In this document: one piece after another, positions 31,225 to 40,489 of the stretch
How the letters are laid out: each line of letters begins with the position of its first letter
How positions within the stretch are numbered: position 1 is the first letter of the stretch
NCBI RefSeq assembly: GCF_009928415.1
Contig: NZ_JAABNN010000003.1
Location: 464,145 to 528,144 of the forward strand
Reading direction: 5' to 3'
Source: Bacillus sp. USDA818B3_A
GTDB lineage: Bacteria > Bacillota > Bacilli > Bacillales > Cytobacillaceae
Length of the DNA: 64,000 nucleotides
The notes under the pieces: model-generated
What the model was told of the DNA's origin: nothing
The model's database searches: none
Seen by the model: the letters and a program-made list of their open reading frames with translations, nothing else
Translations under genes and position numbers: made by a program

Positions 31225-32256
31225 CTACCTGCTTTGATACAATCTTGTTAATGTATTGGTCAAGTCTTTGCTCAAGAATTGGAGCAGACTTATGACACGC
31301 GAATATTCCATTCTTGTAGGGCCTAATATAGCAATGGTTCCTAATTTCTCAGCACCTACAGAATAAGAGGCAGTAATTAAGCTGCAATTATCCATTGCGC
31401 TGATATTATTCTCTCTGCCAATCTTAACATGAATACCCGCTGACTCGTTTCGAATAAGATTATAAATCCATTCTTCCTGATCGATCATCGTAAGCAAGCT
31501 GCGGATTTTTGTAATATCATGAAATTCAGGCTGGCTTAACATATTTGTTTTCCCACCGAAAAAAAGCTTTTCGGTTACCGGCATTTTAAATGATTCAGCA
31601 ATCAACTTGAGCATTAAATCAAAGTTATGAATATGCTGCCGCAGGAGCATCGCTACTTCTTTGTAAATCTTATCATTTAACTCTTCCAGCGGAACACCAG
31701 ATAAACGTTCATTTAAGATATTTACCGTTTTTTCTATATCACTTGCATCCATCATTTCAGGTAACGAAAAAGTCCTGTTTTCCACATGTCCTGTATCCGT
31801 TACAAAAATTGCTACTGCAGTCTCCCTATTTAATGGGATAATTTGTATTTTTTTTAACTTATTAATACTCACTGCAGGCCCTAAAACAATCGAAGTGTAA
31901 TTAGTAAGCTCTGATAGAATTTTCGCGGATCTTTGAATGATTGTTTCAAACTCAAATATTCTCTCAGCAAATAATGACTTTATGATTGAGACATCCTGGT
32001 GATTTAATGCTTGAGGTGAGAGTAAATGATCCACATAATACCGATATCCCTTTTCAGAAGGCACACGCCCTGAGGAGGTATGTGTCTTTTCGATATACCC
32101 CAGCTCTTCAAGGTCAGCCATTTCATTTCGAATGGTAGCGGAACTAAAGGAAATTTCCTCTTTTTTCGACAAACTTCTTGAGCCGACTGGTTGGGCAGAT
32201 CGAATAAAATCATCAACAATAACCTGAAGAATCAACAATTGACGATCTGTTAGCAA
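31225..32256 (-). CDS. hrcA: Heat-inducible transcription repressor HrcA
   Basis: 343 aa repressor of class I heat-shock genes. The N-terminal winged helix is [21 protein letters not shown] and continues [21 protein letters not shown]-like middle and dimerisation region follow. It binds CIRCE, present 16 bases upstream of its own start, so it is autoregulated; GroE-dependent folding of HrcA is the known sensor mechanism. The TTG start has GAGGTGA six bases upstream. Confidence 0.97.
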   Translation of the reverse strand: MLTDRQLLILQVIVDDFIRSAQPVGSRSLSKKEEISFSSATIRNEMADLEELGYIEKTHTSSGRVPSEKGYRYYVDHLLSPQALNHQDVSIIKSLFAERIFEFETIIQRSAKILSELTNYTSIVLGPAVSINKLKKIQIIPLNRETAVAIFVTDTGHVENRTFSLPEMMDASDIEKTVNILNERLSGVPLEELNDKIYKEVAMLLRQHIHNFDLMLKLIAESFKMPVTEKLFFGGKTNMLSQPEFHDITKIRSLLTMIDQEEWIYNLIRNESAGIHVKIGRENNISAMDNCSLITASYSVGAEKLGTIAILGPTRMEYSRVISLLQFLSKDLTNTLTRLYQSR

Positions 32257-32271
32257 CGTACATCACCTCTG

Positions 32272-32298
32272 TTAGCACTCCTCATTAACGAGTGCTAA
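32272..32298 (-). promoter_or_regulatory. CIRCE operator
   Basis: TTAGCACTC, nine bases, GAGTGCTAA: a perfect match to the HrcA-binding consensus, between the promoter and hrcA. Confidence 0.97.
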
Positions 32299-32310
32299 TT
32301 ATATTAATAA

Positions 32311-32338
32311 ATTATCAAAAAAAGTGGGATGGTGTCAA
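32311..32338 (-). promoter_or_regulatory. Sigma-A promoter of the dnaK operon
   Basis: Minus strand TTGACA (32333-32338), 16-base spacer, GATAAT (32311-32316), just upstream of CIRCE. Confidence 0.7.
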
Positions 32339-32382
32339 TCAAAAAGAAACGCAAAAAGGAAGTAAAGCATGTTGCCTTAACT

Positions 32383-33522
32383 TTAGATGACCCCCAAAAA
32401 GGCCTGGAAAACCTCATTGCCTAATAAGCGTCCTTTTTTAGTTAAATATATATTGCCGTCACTGATTTCAATCCACTGTTTTTCAACTAGATCTGATAGT
32501 TCATTTGCAAATAATACAAGTGGATCTTGACCAAATTTTTCAAAAAAGTGAGCAATCGAGACACCTTTAGTTTTTCTGAGCCCAAGGAACATTTCTTCTT
32601 CCATTTGTTCCTCTTTTGTCACCTGATGGTCTTCTAGGATTGGAAGAGTATGATTGTTAATTTGATCGATATATTTTTTTAATGGCCCTGAATTGGAGCG
32701 TCTCCGTCCATTTAAATAACTATGTGCCCCCGCCCCAAAACCATAATAATATTCATTATTCCAATAGGTTAAATTATGTCTGCTTTCAAACCCTGGTCTT
32801 GAAAAATTACTGATTTCGTATTGGTTAAATCCGTGTTTTTCCATTTGTTCCATTAACATTTCATACATACTTGCTTCCACATCTTCACCCGGGGTAGGCA
32901 GCTTGCCCTTTTTTAATAAATTATAAAAAACGGTTTTCGGCTCGATAATGAGGGAATAAGCAGAAAAGTGAGGAATATCCAGGGAAAATGCCTCGATTAG
33001 TGATTCCTTAAAATCCTCTATTGTTTGAGTTGGCAAACTAAATATCAAATCAACACTTATATTTTCAAACCCTATTTTCTTGGCATTTTCTATCGTCTGA
33101 TAAACATCCTTAGCTTTATGGACACGGCCGATTTTTTTTAGCAGATCTTCATTAAAGGTCTGCACCCCAAGACTAATCCGGTTTACACCAGCATCTTTTA
33201 ATATTTGTAACTTCTCACTTTTTAAATCACCCGGATTTGCTTCAAAAGTAAATTCATATTCTTCAGCTTTTGGCAAATTCAAAGAAATACTTTCACAAAA
33301 CCGATAAAGCTGTTGCTCATTTAGGGAAGTAGGGGTACCTCCTCCAACAAAAATCGTTTTTAACGATTGGGTTGGAAATTCCAAAAGAGTCATTTTCATT
33401 TCCTGGTCGAGTGCCTCTAAATAATCGTCAACAGGCTGTCCCTTTAAAAACACTTTATTAAAATCACAATAGTGGCAAATATGCTCACAAAATGGGATAT
33501 GGAGGTATGCAGCATTAATCAT
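32383..33522 (-). CDS. hemW: Radical SAM haem chaperone HemW
   Basis: 379 aa HemN-like protein. The radical SAM motif is CEHICHYCDF (C-x3-C-x2-C) near the N-terminus; GGGTPTSL and the C-terminal HemN domain (WNNEYYYGFGAGAHSYL) follow. It lacks the CDFNVC-type fourth cysteine of coproporphyrinogen dehydrogenase (CDFNKV here), which favours the haem-chaperone HemW over true HemN. It lies between lepA and hrcA as in B. subtilis (yqeR). Confidence 0.92.
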   Translation of the reverse strand: MINAAYLHIPFCEHICHYCDFNKVFLKGQPVDDYLEALDQEMKMTLLEFPTQSLKTIFVGGGTPTSLNEQQLYRFCESISLNLPKAEEYEFTFEANPGDLKSEKLQILKDAGVNRISLGVQTFNEDLLKKIGRVHKAKDVYQTIENAKKIGFENISVDLIFSLPTQTIEDFKESLIEAFSLDIPHFSAYSLIIEPKTVFYNLLKKGKLPTPGEDVEASMYEMLMEQMEKHGFNQYEISNFSRPGFESRHNLTYWNNEYYYGFGAGAHSYLNGRRRSNSGPLKKYIDQINNHTLPILEDHQVTKEEQMEEEMFLGLRKTKGVSIAHFFEKFGQDPLVLFANELSDLVEKQWIEISDGNIYLTKKGRLLGNEVFQAFLGVI

Positions 33523-33544
33523 TTGTCTTCCTCTATCTTTCTAA

Positions 33545-33593
33545 CAAAAAGAGGCTAGGAGAACCTGATTCAGCAGGCATTCCCTAACCTCTC
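33545..33593 (-). terminator. Terminator of lepA
   Basis: Minus strand AGAGGTTAGGGAATGCC paired with TTCTCCTAGCCTCTTTTT, directly after the stop codon. Confidence 0.8.
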
Positions 33594-33600
33594 ACTGTTT

Positions 33601-35436
33601 TTATTTTTTCGTATTGTTCTCGTCCATTTTCAATACTGCCATAAACGCTTCTTGCGGTACTTCAACGGATCCAACTTGTTTCATCCGTTTCTTACCTTCC
33701 TTTTGCTTCTCTAACAATTTACGTTTACGAGAGATATCGCCGCCGTAACATTTAGCTAATACGTTTTTTCGCATCGCTTTGATGGTAGATCGAGCCACAA
33801 TTTTTTGACCGATTGCCGCTTGAATTGGTACTTCGAACTGTTGTCTTGGGATGAGTTCTTTTAGTTTCTCAACAATGATCTTTCCGCGGTCATAAGCAAA
33901 ATCTTTATGGACAATAAAACTCAGAGCATCTACTTTTTCTGCATTTAGTAATATATCCATTTTAACCAGACTTGAAGGCTGATATCCAATTAACTCGTAA
34001 TCGAATGATGCATAGCCTCTTGTACTAGACTTCAGTTGATCAAAGAAATCATAGACGATTTCAGCTAGTGGAATTTGATAAACAATACTGACCCTATTTT
34101 CCCCTTGGTATTGCATATCAATAAAAATTCCGCGCTTCAATTGGCAAAGCTCCATAATAGCACCGACATAGTCATTCGGAGCCATCATCGTCGCTTTAAC
34201 ATACGGCTCTTCGACACGGTCGATTTTTTGCGGATCTGGCATATCAGATGGGTTGTCAACATTTAGTTGAGAACCATCTGTTAGGTGAACATGGTAAATA
34301 ACACTCGGTGCCGTTGTAATTAAATCAATTTTAAATTCACGTTCAATCCGTTCTTGAATAATTTCCATATGAAGTAGTCCGAGGAATCCACAACGGAAAC
34401 CAAATCCAAGTGCTTGAGATGTTTCTGGCTCAAACTGAAGCGCCGAATCATTCAACTGCAGTTTTTCCAAGGCTTCACGGAGATCATTAAACCTGGCTGT
34501 ATCAATTGGGTAAAGTCCACAATAAACCATTGGATTTAATTTGCGGTATCCTGGGAGCGGTTCAGTTGCACCATTTTTGGCATTGGTAATCGTATCACCA
34601 ACACGTGTGTCACCGACATTTTTAATCGATGCAGTCAGGAAGCCAACATCCCCCACAGACAGTTCATCCCGCATAACCGCTTTAGGTGTAAAAACACCGA
34701 CTTCGTTTACTTCAAACTCTGCTCCCGTAGCCATCATCTTAATTTTATCTCCGACTTTGACGGTACCTTCGACGATTCGAATGTAGGCAACAACTCCGCG
34801 GTAGGCATCATATAAGGAGTCAAAAATCAATGCTTTTAGTGGGGCTTCTGGGTCCCCTGCCGGAGCAGGAACCTTTTCCACCACTTGCTCAAGGATTTCC
34901 TCTATTCCAATACCTGCTTTGGCAGATGCAAGAACAGCCTCAGATGCATCCAGGCCGATTACTTCTTCAATTTCACCGCGGACTCTTTCTGGTTCCGCAC
35001 TAGGCAGATCAATTTTATTAATAACAGGTAAAATCTCAAGGTCATTATCGAGGGCTAAGTATACGTTTGCTAGTGTTTGTGCTTCAATTCCCTGTGCAGC
35101 GTCTACGACTAATACAGCACCTTCACAGGCTGCAAGGCTTCTTGAAACCTCATAAGTAAAGTCGACGTGCCCTGGTGTATCTATTAAATGAAACGTATAT
35201 TCTTCGCCATCTTTTGCTTTGTAATTTAACTGTACAGCATTTAACTTTATCGTAATCCCACGTTCTCTTTCTAGATCCATTGAGTCCAACAGCTGATCTT
35301 TCATTTCACGAGAGGATAGCGCATTCGTCTTTTCTAAAATCCGGTCAGCTAACGTTGATTTACCATGGTCAATATGGGCAATAATGGAAAAATTTCTAAT
35401 TTTTGATTGTCGTTTGAGTCTTTCTTCTCTGTTCAT
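33601..35436 (-). CDS. lepA: Elongation factor 4 (LepA)
   Basis: 611 aa translational GTPase that acts on stalled or assembling ribosomes. G1 is [15 protein letters not shown]3 is DTPGHVDF and G4 is [11 protein letters not shown]-like domains II, III and V follow, and then the LepA-specific C-terminal domain ([24 protein letters not shown]). The ATG has AGGAGTG upstream. It is monocistronic by its flanking terminators. Confidence 0.97.
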   Translation of the reverse strand: MNREERLKRQSKIRNFSIIAHIDHGKSTLADRILEKTNALSSREMKDQLLDSMDLERERGITIKLNAVQLNYKAKDGEEYTFHLIDTPGHVDFTYEVSRSLAACEGAVLVVDAAQGIEAQTLANVYLALDNDLEILPVINKIDLPSAEPERVRGEIEEVIGLDASEAVLASAKAGIGIEEILEQVVEKVPAPAGDPEAPLKALIFDSLYDAYRGVVAYIRIVEGTVKVGDKIKMMATGAEFEVNEVGVFTPKAVMRDELSVGDVGFLTASIKNVGDTRVGDTITNAKNGATEPLPGYRKLNPMVYCGLYPIDTARFNDLREALEKLQLNDSALQFEPETSQALGFGFRCGFLGLLHMEIIQERIEREFKIDLITTAPSVIYHVHLTDGSQLNVDNPSDMPDPQKIDRVEEPYVKATMMAPNDYVGAIMELCQLKRGIFIDMQYQGENRVSIVYQIPLAEIVYDFFDQLKSSTRGYASFDYELIGYQPSSLVKMDILLNAEKVDALSFIVHKDFAYDRGKIIVEKLKELIPRQQFEVPIQAAIGQKIVARSTIKAMRKNVLAKCYGGDISRKRKLLEKQKEGKKRMKQVGSVEVPQEAFMAVLKMDENNTKK

Positions 35437-35556
35437 GGTCTTCCACTCCTACTATACTCGCACATGTACACTATTTCTGATTATATCAGCAGGGAAACTA
35501 AGATTCAATACAGAATGCAGTCAAGCTTATCTGCAGCGTCTGGGAGAAGGCTCCAT

Positions 35557-35595
35557 AAAAGAAGGAAAGACGGCAATAGACCCCGTCTTTCCTTA
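35557..35595 (-). terminator. Terminator of spoIIP-yqxA
   Basis: Minus strand AAGGAAAGACGG, GGTCTATTG, CCGTCTTTCCTT, T-rich tail. It overlaps the yqxA stop codon. Confidence 0.85.
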
Positions 35596-35919
35596 TTCAG
35601 CAATAAAATGAATTAATTTTTCAGAAGCTCCCGAGATTCCATCCGACATTTTTCTGCCCATCGAGGAGAAGAAATTATAGGCACTTATTTCCTCTAATTT
35701 CTTCTTTTTTGCTTCAATATCATGACTTGAGATATCATTCCCAAGGATGGAGGCCTGAACATGATTGTCTTTTTCATGAATACTTATGGCATCTTCAAGA
35801 TTTGGATCGTTATACCCCTTCATTTTTTGTATTCCATTACTTGCTAATTGCATACCTGTTAACACGGCAATTAGCAGTAAAGCGGCGAGACATAAGCTTT
35901 TTAACATAAATAGTTTCAT
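35593..35919 (-). CDS. yqxA: YqxA-family protein (DUF3679)
   Basis: 108 aa. One N-terminal hydrophobic segment (about residues 5-27, SLCLAALLLIAVLTGMQLA) could be an anchor or signal. The rest is charged, with a KKKKLEEI helix. The position between spoIIP and lepA and the length match YqxA of B. subtilis, of unknown function. It is 18 bases after spoIIP and ends inside their shared terminator, so it is probably expressed in sporulation with spoIIP. Confidence 0.8.
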   Translation of the reverse strand: MKLFMLKSLCLAALLLIAVLTGMQLASNGIQKMKGYNDPNLEDAISIHEKDNHVQASILGNDISSHDIEAKKKKLEEISAYNFFSSMGRKMSDGISGASEKLIHFIAE

Positions 35920-35937
35920 AAAAGTGCTCCCTGCCTG

Positions 35938-37143
35938 CTATTGTTTGTTTGAAGGCTGCTCTGTTTCCTGATTAACTTTTTCTGCCTGCCAATAATAATC
36001 ACTAAACACATCCGCAAGGGCATCAGCTGACCGGTTTAGCTCATCGAAGGAATTATCCACCCCGCCAAATTCAATCAATATGGCATTTTCAGATAGATTT
36101 TGATTATAAATACTGTTTGAACCTGCCGCATTTTTAATGATAACTCCTCTGCTTAGCCCCTTATATTTCTCCTGAAGCCTTTTATGGAGTTCCGTTGCAA
36201 ACTTTGCATTTTTTTCGTAATTAGGATTCTTTCCTCCAATTATGAATGCTACTTTTGCGTAGGCTTTCCCATTAATGGTGACGGTAGTATTATTTTTCCG
36301 CTGGGAATCCCGATGGATATCAATAAAGTAATTTAAATCGCGGTTGGAAGTCATAGCTGTTTGGACAACGGTACGAGATTCATCGTAGGATTTCCAAAAT
36401 TTCCAGCCCTTTTTATTTAAATTTGCTTGAATGTCTGTCTTGTCTATAAAGCTGCCAATTCCTCTGTCGGCTAAGCTTGTTTTTAATTGATCGCCAATCT
36501 TGGTCACGTTTATTTGGGAGTGATAGGCTAAATTCGGGTCAGTAACTCCTTTTAAGTACGGTAAATAGGATTCCCGATTATGCGAGAAGTAAACATAAAC
36601 AACCTTTCTATTTCCGGTCGTTTGCCCAGGAGTATTAGAGGAATTTTCATCTGCAGGCTTGTCCAGCCCCTCCAAATTTTGTAAAGCAGCTTCTCGTTCC
36701 TCTTTCATTATTTCGATAGGTGGTGCGGATTCTACTGGCATATTTGTATAATTTGTCCCTTCACCAGCCACAAGGATTTTCCCATCAAACTGATAGAAAC
36801 CTGGAAGTTCCCTGCCAAGAAGGCTTCGTGGATCATTTAGATTAATATTGCTCGATAGCTTAAATACCAAATTAGTCAATTTTGGGGTGGTTTCCCAGCT
36901 ATTATCCACCTTTAAGAAATGATGATTTTCCCAGCCGATTAATTGATAGAGTAATTCACCGTTAACATTTGTTGCGGCTTGATTAACAGAAGCAGACATT
37001 AATCTATACTGCGGCTTCAACGATGTTAAGAGGCCACTAATGGAGAAGATCAATATGATAAATAGTGAAAGTGCAGCAAAAATTTTCAGAATGCTTGTCC
37101 CCTGGACAATTAAAAAGGCACCCGATGGTCTAGCATTTTTCAT
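35938..37143 (-). CDS. spoIIP: Stage II sporulation protein P (SpoIIP)
   Basis: 401 aa membrane-anchored peptidoglycan amidase and endopeptidase of the DMP engulfment complex (SpoIIDMP). An N-terminal TM anchor lies at about residues 16-40. The catalytic domain starts near residue 175, with YVYFSHNRESYLPYL and FIDIHRDSQRKN carrying the zinc-ligand His and Glu candidates; SENAILIEFGGVDN is near the end. It is expressed under sigma-E in B. subtilis. It follows gpr after a terminator. Confidence 0.95.
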   Translation of the reverse strand: MKNARPSGAFLIVQGTSILKIFAALSLFIILIFSISGLLTSLKPQYRLMSASVNQAATNVNGELLYQLIGWENHHFLKVDNSWETTPKLTNLVFKLSSNINLNDPRSLLGRELPGFYQFDGKILVAGEGTNYTNMPVESAPPIEIMKEEREAALQNLEGLDKPADENSSNTPGQTTGNRKVVYVYFSHNRESYLPYLKGVTDPNLAYHSQINVTKIGDQLKTSLADRGIGSFIDKTDIQANLNKKGWKFWKSYDESRTVVQTAMTSNRDLNYFIDIHRDSQRKNNTTVTINGKAYAKVAFIIGGKNPNYEKNAKFATELHKRLQEKYKGLSRGVIIKNAAGSNSIYNQNLSENAILIEFGGVDNSFDELNRSADALADVFSDYYWQAEKVNQETEQPSNKQ

Positions 37144-37222
37144 AGTTCCACCCCGCTTAAACGATTCTAGTAAATACTATGACTCTACTAGAATTGATAG
37201 AACTATGATTTAAAAGTCGTCA

Positions 37223-37261
37223 TGAAGAAGACGGGGTCTTATATTATCTAGACCCCGTCTG
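37223..37261 (-). terminator. Terminator of gpr
   Basis: AGACGGGGTCT, ten-base loop, AGACCCCGTCT, nine bases after gpr. The stem core resembles that of the yqxA terminator. Confidence 0.85.
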
Positions 37262-37269
37262 AAGTAATA

Positions 37270-38388
37270 TTATCTCGTATTAAATCCAGCATTCTCTTGG
37301 TCAATAGCCGTGTGCAGTGACGCATTTAATCCCCCGGCTATTAGATTGGCCATATCCTCAATGAACACATCTACTTCTTTCGGTGTCACCATTAAATTAT
37401 GGCCTAATGGCGATAGGACTTCGTAGATTAGTTTTCTTTTTTCCTCCTCAGGAAGAGTGCCAATCATTCCCAGAAAGGTTTTACGATGCTGCTCCTCTGG
37501 CATGTCCTCATCGGTTAATTTTCTTTTTTCACCGAAAGACATGCCGGCTGGTGCAAGAGCTCTAGAAGGGCGATTTCCTTCCCTTAGCTCTTTGCCAAAG
37601 TGTTTTAAAATAAAATCAATGGTATCACTTGTAATTGAAACAGCGTCTACAACAGTTGGAACTCCAATGGCTATAACGGGAATCCCAAGTGTCTCCTTAC
37701 TTAGTTCCTTTCTTTTGTTCCCTACACCTGATCCAGGGTGGATCCCTGTGTCAGAAACTTGTATCGTTGAATTTACTCTCTCAATCGAACGTGATGCCAA
37801 TGCATCAATGGCAATAACAAAATCAGGTTTTGTTTTTTCAACAACACCAAAAATAATGTCACTGGTTTCAATGCCAGTCAGCCCCATTACACCCGGCGAT
37901 AAGGCACTGACAGAACGATAGCCTTCCTCAACATTCTCAGGCTGCAGCTGGAATAAATGACGAGTGACCATAAGATTTTCACACACCATTGGTCCGAGTG
38001 CATCTGGGGTCACATTCCAGTTCCCTAAACCTACCACCAAGCAAGAGTCTGTTTTTTTTATTCCAGATCCAGCTAAGAAATGAGCAAACTCCCGTGCAAA
38101 TATTTCTTGTACCTTTTGCTGTACTTCTGAGTCCTGCTGTCTGATCCCTTGTACCTCTAAAGTTAAGTATCGGCCCGCTTTTTTGCCCAATTGCTCGGCA
38201 CCCTGGTTCGTAACCTCAACAAGAGAGATTTTTATATCATTCACTTCTTTTTCTTTAATGATAACGCCCTCAATGTTTGATAGGTTCTTTTCTTCTCCGA
38301 CAGACTTGCCTGCGAGTACCATTTCCCTTGCTTCAATTGCTAAGTCTGTTCGGACAGAATACTTACTTAAATCGATAGACTCATTCAT
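37270..38388 (-). CDS. gpr: Germination protease Gpr
   Basis: 372 aa spore protease that degrades small acid-soluble proteins on germination. It is made as a zymogen; the N-terminal [20 protein letters not shown] contains the propeptide and a cleavage-like site resembling SASP targets. Core motifs are [37 protein letters not shown] and [12 protein letters not shown]. The forespore (sigma-G) is the known site of expression. It is divergent from rpsT. Confidence 0.96.
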   Translation of the reverse strand: MNESIDLSKYSVRTDLAIEAREMVLAGKSVGEEKNLSNIEGVIIKEKEVNDIKISLVEVTNQGAEQLGKKAGRYLTLEVQGIRQQDSEVQQKVQEIFAREFAHFLAGSGIKKTDSCLVVGLGNWNVTPDALGPMVCENLMVTRHLFQLQPENVEEGYRSVSALSPGVMGLTGIETSDIIFGVVEKTKPDFVIAIDALASRSIERVNSTIQVSDTGIHPGSGVGNKRKELSKETLGIPVIAIGVPTVVDAVSITSDTIDFILKHFGKELREGNRPSRALAPAGMSFGEKRKLTDEDMPEEQHRKTFLGMIGTLPEEEKRKLIYEVLSPLGHNLMVTPKEVDVFIEDMANLIAGGLNASLHTAIDQENAGFNTR

Positions 38389-38493
38389 TCCATTTCACTC
38401 CTAATAGAGAATCCTAAATAGAAACTATTTCCTATTTTCTCCCTCTATCCTGTAAAACATGCACTTTATATTAACTTCCTCTAGAATTGTGTA

Positions 38494-38522
38494 TTGCAAT
38501 CTTGTCTTCTGTTTGATAAAAT
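38494..38522 (+). promoter_or_regulatory. Sigma-A promoter of rpsT
   Basis: TTGCAA (38494-38499), 17-base spacer, TAAAAT (38517-38522), 80 bases upstream of the ATG. Confidence 0.7.
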
Positions 38523-38601
38523 ACTTCTTGTTCTGAATTATTATGGATGAATGTAAAGTCGAGTTCATATAAGTCTCGATTCTTTGTAGGAGGTGAATGT
38601 A

Positions 38602-38862
38602 ATGCCTAACATTAAATCTGCTATTAAGCGTGTGAAAACAACTGAAGCTCGTAATGCTCAAAATACAACTGCTAAATCCGCAATGCGTACGGCTGTTAAA
38701 AAAGTAGAAGCTGCTGTTACTCTTAACGATGCTGCTGCTGCTAAAGAAGCATTAGTTGCTGCTGCTAGTAAATTAGACAAGGCTGCTGCTAAAGGTCTTA
38801 TCCACAAGAACGCTGCTGCTCGTAAAAAATCACGTCTAATGAAAAAAGCTAACACTCTTTAA
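38602..38862 (+). CDS. rpsT: 30S ribosomal protein S20
   Basis: 86 aa, basic and alanine-rich, [20 protein letters not shown], ending [19 protein letters not shown] as expected. The ATG at 38602 follows AGGAGGTGAATGTA; an in-frame start nine bases earlier lies in the ribosome site. S20 is a primary 16S binder. The gene is divergent from gpr and convergent with holA, as in B. subtilis. Confidence 0.97.
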   Translation: MPNIKSAIKRVKTTEARNAQNTTAKSAMRTAVKKVEAAVTLNDAAAAKEALVAAASKLDKAAAKGLIHKNAAARKKSRLMKKANTL

Positions 38863-38874
38863 TTAAAAGTGTAT

Positions 38875-38908
38875 AAAAAAAACGATTCCGACTCGGAATC
38901 GTTTTTTT
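38875..38908. terminator. Bidirectional terminator of rpsT and holA
   Basis: AAAAAACGATTCCGA, CT, CGGAATCGTTTTTTT: symmetric A/T tracts between convergent genes. Confidence 0.9.
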
Positions 38909-38910
38909 AT

Positions 38911-38953
38911 TGTCCATCTCCAGCGCCTAGCTTACCAAGGCCCTGGAGCTTTT
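38911..38953. repeat. Fragment of the GCGCCTAG repeat family
   Basis: TCCAGCGCCTAGC and CCCTGGAGCT flank a short loop. The GTCC/CCAGCGCCTAGC core matches the reverse complement of the long element at 50742-50858. Confidence 0.5.
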
Positions 38954-38956
38954 TTA

Positions 38957-39973
38957 TTATCTTTTTAAGCGAAACAATAGCATCTCAATCAGTAATGATT
39001 TATTCATACCGCCAGTTTTCATCTGGTAATCAGCATCCGCCAAGAGTGCCATCAAGTGGGCTAACTCTTCATCAGTAAATCCTCCGGCCTGCCCAAGAGC
39101 AAGCTTTACCCGAAAGGGATGGATTTTTAGGAAGCCTGCAATTTGCTGCTGTCCGTACCCCCGTCTTGATAGTTCCTTTACTTGATAAATCAGGCGGAAT
39201 TGGCCAGAAAGCAATGCCAAAATCTTAATCGGTTCCTCATTCTGTTTTAATAAGTCATAATAAATCCGCAAGGCCTCATCCAATTTTCTTTGGACTACTT
39301 TTTCAATAAGGGTAAAGATATTTTGTTCCAGGGTTCTGGCAACTAATTTTTCAACTAGTTCACGATCAATCCGCTTTTGTTCCGCTGCATATAAAGATAA
39401 TTTATCCACCTCACCTGCAAGCATAAACATATTCGTACCAGCTAAAGCCAGCAATTGATCAATCGCATTTTCTTCCATTTCCATTCCATTGTTTTTTGCC
39501 CGGTCTTTTACCCATTTTTTTAAATCATGTTCCGACATTTTTTTGGCTTCGACTAGTTCGGCATTCTTTTTGAGTTCTTTTGTAATTTTCTTACGCTCGT
39601 CTAATTTCTCATACGGAGCTGAAATGACCATCACCGTATATGGAGCTGGTTCTTTGAGATATTGTTCTAGTTTTGCCAGATTGTGCTCTACCTTTTCCTT
39701 CGTTTTTTCAGCTGTTAAAAACACGGGGTTATGTAAAATGACAACTTTTTTCTCACCTAAAAAAGGAAAAGTCTCAGCATCCTCTAATGCCAAATCAACG
39801 GAGGTCTCCTCCAAATCATAAGCAGAAAAGTTAAAGTCCTTTTCTTCCTCTTCTAAAATATGGTCGAGAAGTAATTGCTTTGTTTCATTGATTAAAAAAG
39901 CTTCCGTTCCATATAATAAATAAATAGGAGCAATTTCCTTCTTTTTAATTTTCTTCCATATTTCTAATACCAT
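38957..39973 (-). CDS. holA: DNA polymerase III delta subunit HolA
   Basis: 338 aa clamp-loader subunit that opens the sliding clamp. It begins MVLEIWKKIKKKEIAPIYLLYG, with the typical LYGTEAFL motif; CVISAPYEKLD-type and LEQNIFTLIEKVVQRK segments match YqeN. It lacks a P-loop, as expected for delta. The ATG at 39973 follows GGGAG (11 bases); an earlier GTG at 40000 overlaps poorly and is rejected. The upstream leader holds two large hairpins. Confidence 0.92.
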   Translation of the reverse strand: MVLEIWKKIKKKEIAPIYLLYGTEAFLINETKQLLLDHILEEEEKDFNFSAYDLEETSVDLALEDAETFPFLGEKKVVILHNPVFLTAEKTKEKVEHNLAKLEQYLKEPAPYTVMVISAPYEKLDERKKITKELKKNAELVEAKKMSEHDLKKWVKDRAKNNGMEMEENAIDQLLALAGTNMFMLAGEVDKLSLYAAEQKRIDRELVEKLVARTLEQNIFTLIEKVVQRKLDEALRIYYDLLKQNEEPIKILALLSGQFRLIYQVKELSRRGYGQQQIAGFLKIHPFRVKLALGQAGGFTDEELAHLMALLADADYQMKTGGMNKSLLIEMLLFRLKR

Positions 39974-40045
39974 TTTATCCAGCGCTCCCTTTAATTTCAC
40001 TCCTATCTTATCGTAAAGAAGCTTGGACCTTTTGACAAGTACTTA

Positions 40046-40082
40046 AAGGGAATTAGCACTTTATCCATGAAGTGCCAATTCC
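40046..40082. other. Stable hairpin in the holA leader (proximal)
   Basis: GGGAATTAGCACTT, eight bases, AAGTGCCAATTCCC: 14-bp arms with a single mismatch. It sits about 75 bases upstream of the holA start and lacks a T-run typical of a terminator. Confidence 0.6.
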
Positions 40083-40092
40083 CGATCTATTT

Positions 40093-40134
40093 AAACGCCA
40101 GTAATATTTGCCCTAGGATCATCATATTAACTGG
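40093..40134. other. Hairpin in the holA leader (distal)
   Basis: CGCCAGTAATAT, 17-base loop, ATATTAACTGGCG: 12-bp arms with one bulged base. It starts just downstream of a minus-strand TATAAT at 40149-40154. Confidence 0.5.
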
Positions 40135-40148
40135 CGGGGTTCCTAATA

Positions 40149-40170
40149 ATTATATGTTTCCCTTACTGAG
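40149..40170 (-). promoter_or_regulatory. Candidate holA promoter
   Basis: Minus strand TTGGAC, 15-base spacer, TATAAT (40149-40154). The -10 is perfect but the spacing is short. Confidence 0.4.
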
Positions 40171-40277
40171 TCCAACTATTTTGACAACTCTTGTCAGTAG
40201 AGGAAGCGACAAAAGGCATGCTGGATTTTTTCAGACAAATAGCTTATACTATACATGAAAATAGGAGGGGTATAAAA

Positions 40278-40412
40278 GTGAATCATTTTGAAAAAGACGT
40301 GCAAAACAAACGTAATGATGCAATTGATTCTGGGGTTGGATTTGGAGTTTCTTTCGGTTTTTTTGCTATAATGTTTATCATTGCAACAGTCATCAAGTTA
40401 ATTGGTTCCTAA
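40278..40412 (+). CDS. yqzM: Small membrane protein YqzM
   Basis: 44 aa, GTG start with AGGAGGGG nine bases upstream. It reads M-N-H-F-E-K-D-V-Q-N-K-R-N-D-A-I-D-S-G, then one TM helix (FGVSFGFFAIMFIIATVIK). Length, sequence and place between holA and comEC match YqzM of B. subtilis, of unknown function. A terminator follows. Confidence 0.92.
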   Translation: MNHFEKDVQNKRNDAIDSGVGFGVSFGFFAIMFIIATVIKLIGS

Positions 40413-40431
40413 TGAATGCTACATAACTTAT

Positions 40432-40463
40432 TAAAAGGCTGCCAAAGTTCAGCCTTTTTTTAT
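40432..40463. terminator. Terminator between yqzM and comEC
   Basis: AAAAGGCTG, loop, CAGCCTTTTTTT, followed by more T; between convergent genes. Confidence 0.85.
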
Positions 40464-40489
40464 TTAGGCTCTTTCTGTAATACTATAAC

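Noticed and set aside
38425..38661. 78-codon minus-strand ORF upstream of gpr
   Set aside because: Covers the rpsT promoter and start in antisense; no ribosome site.
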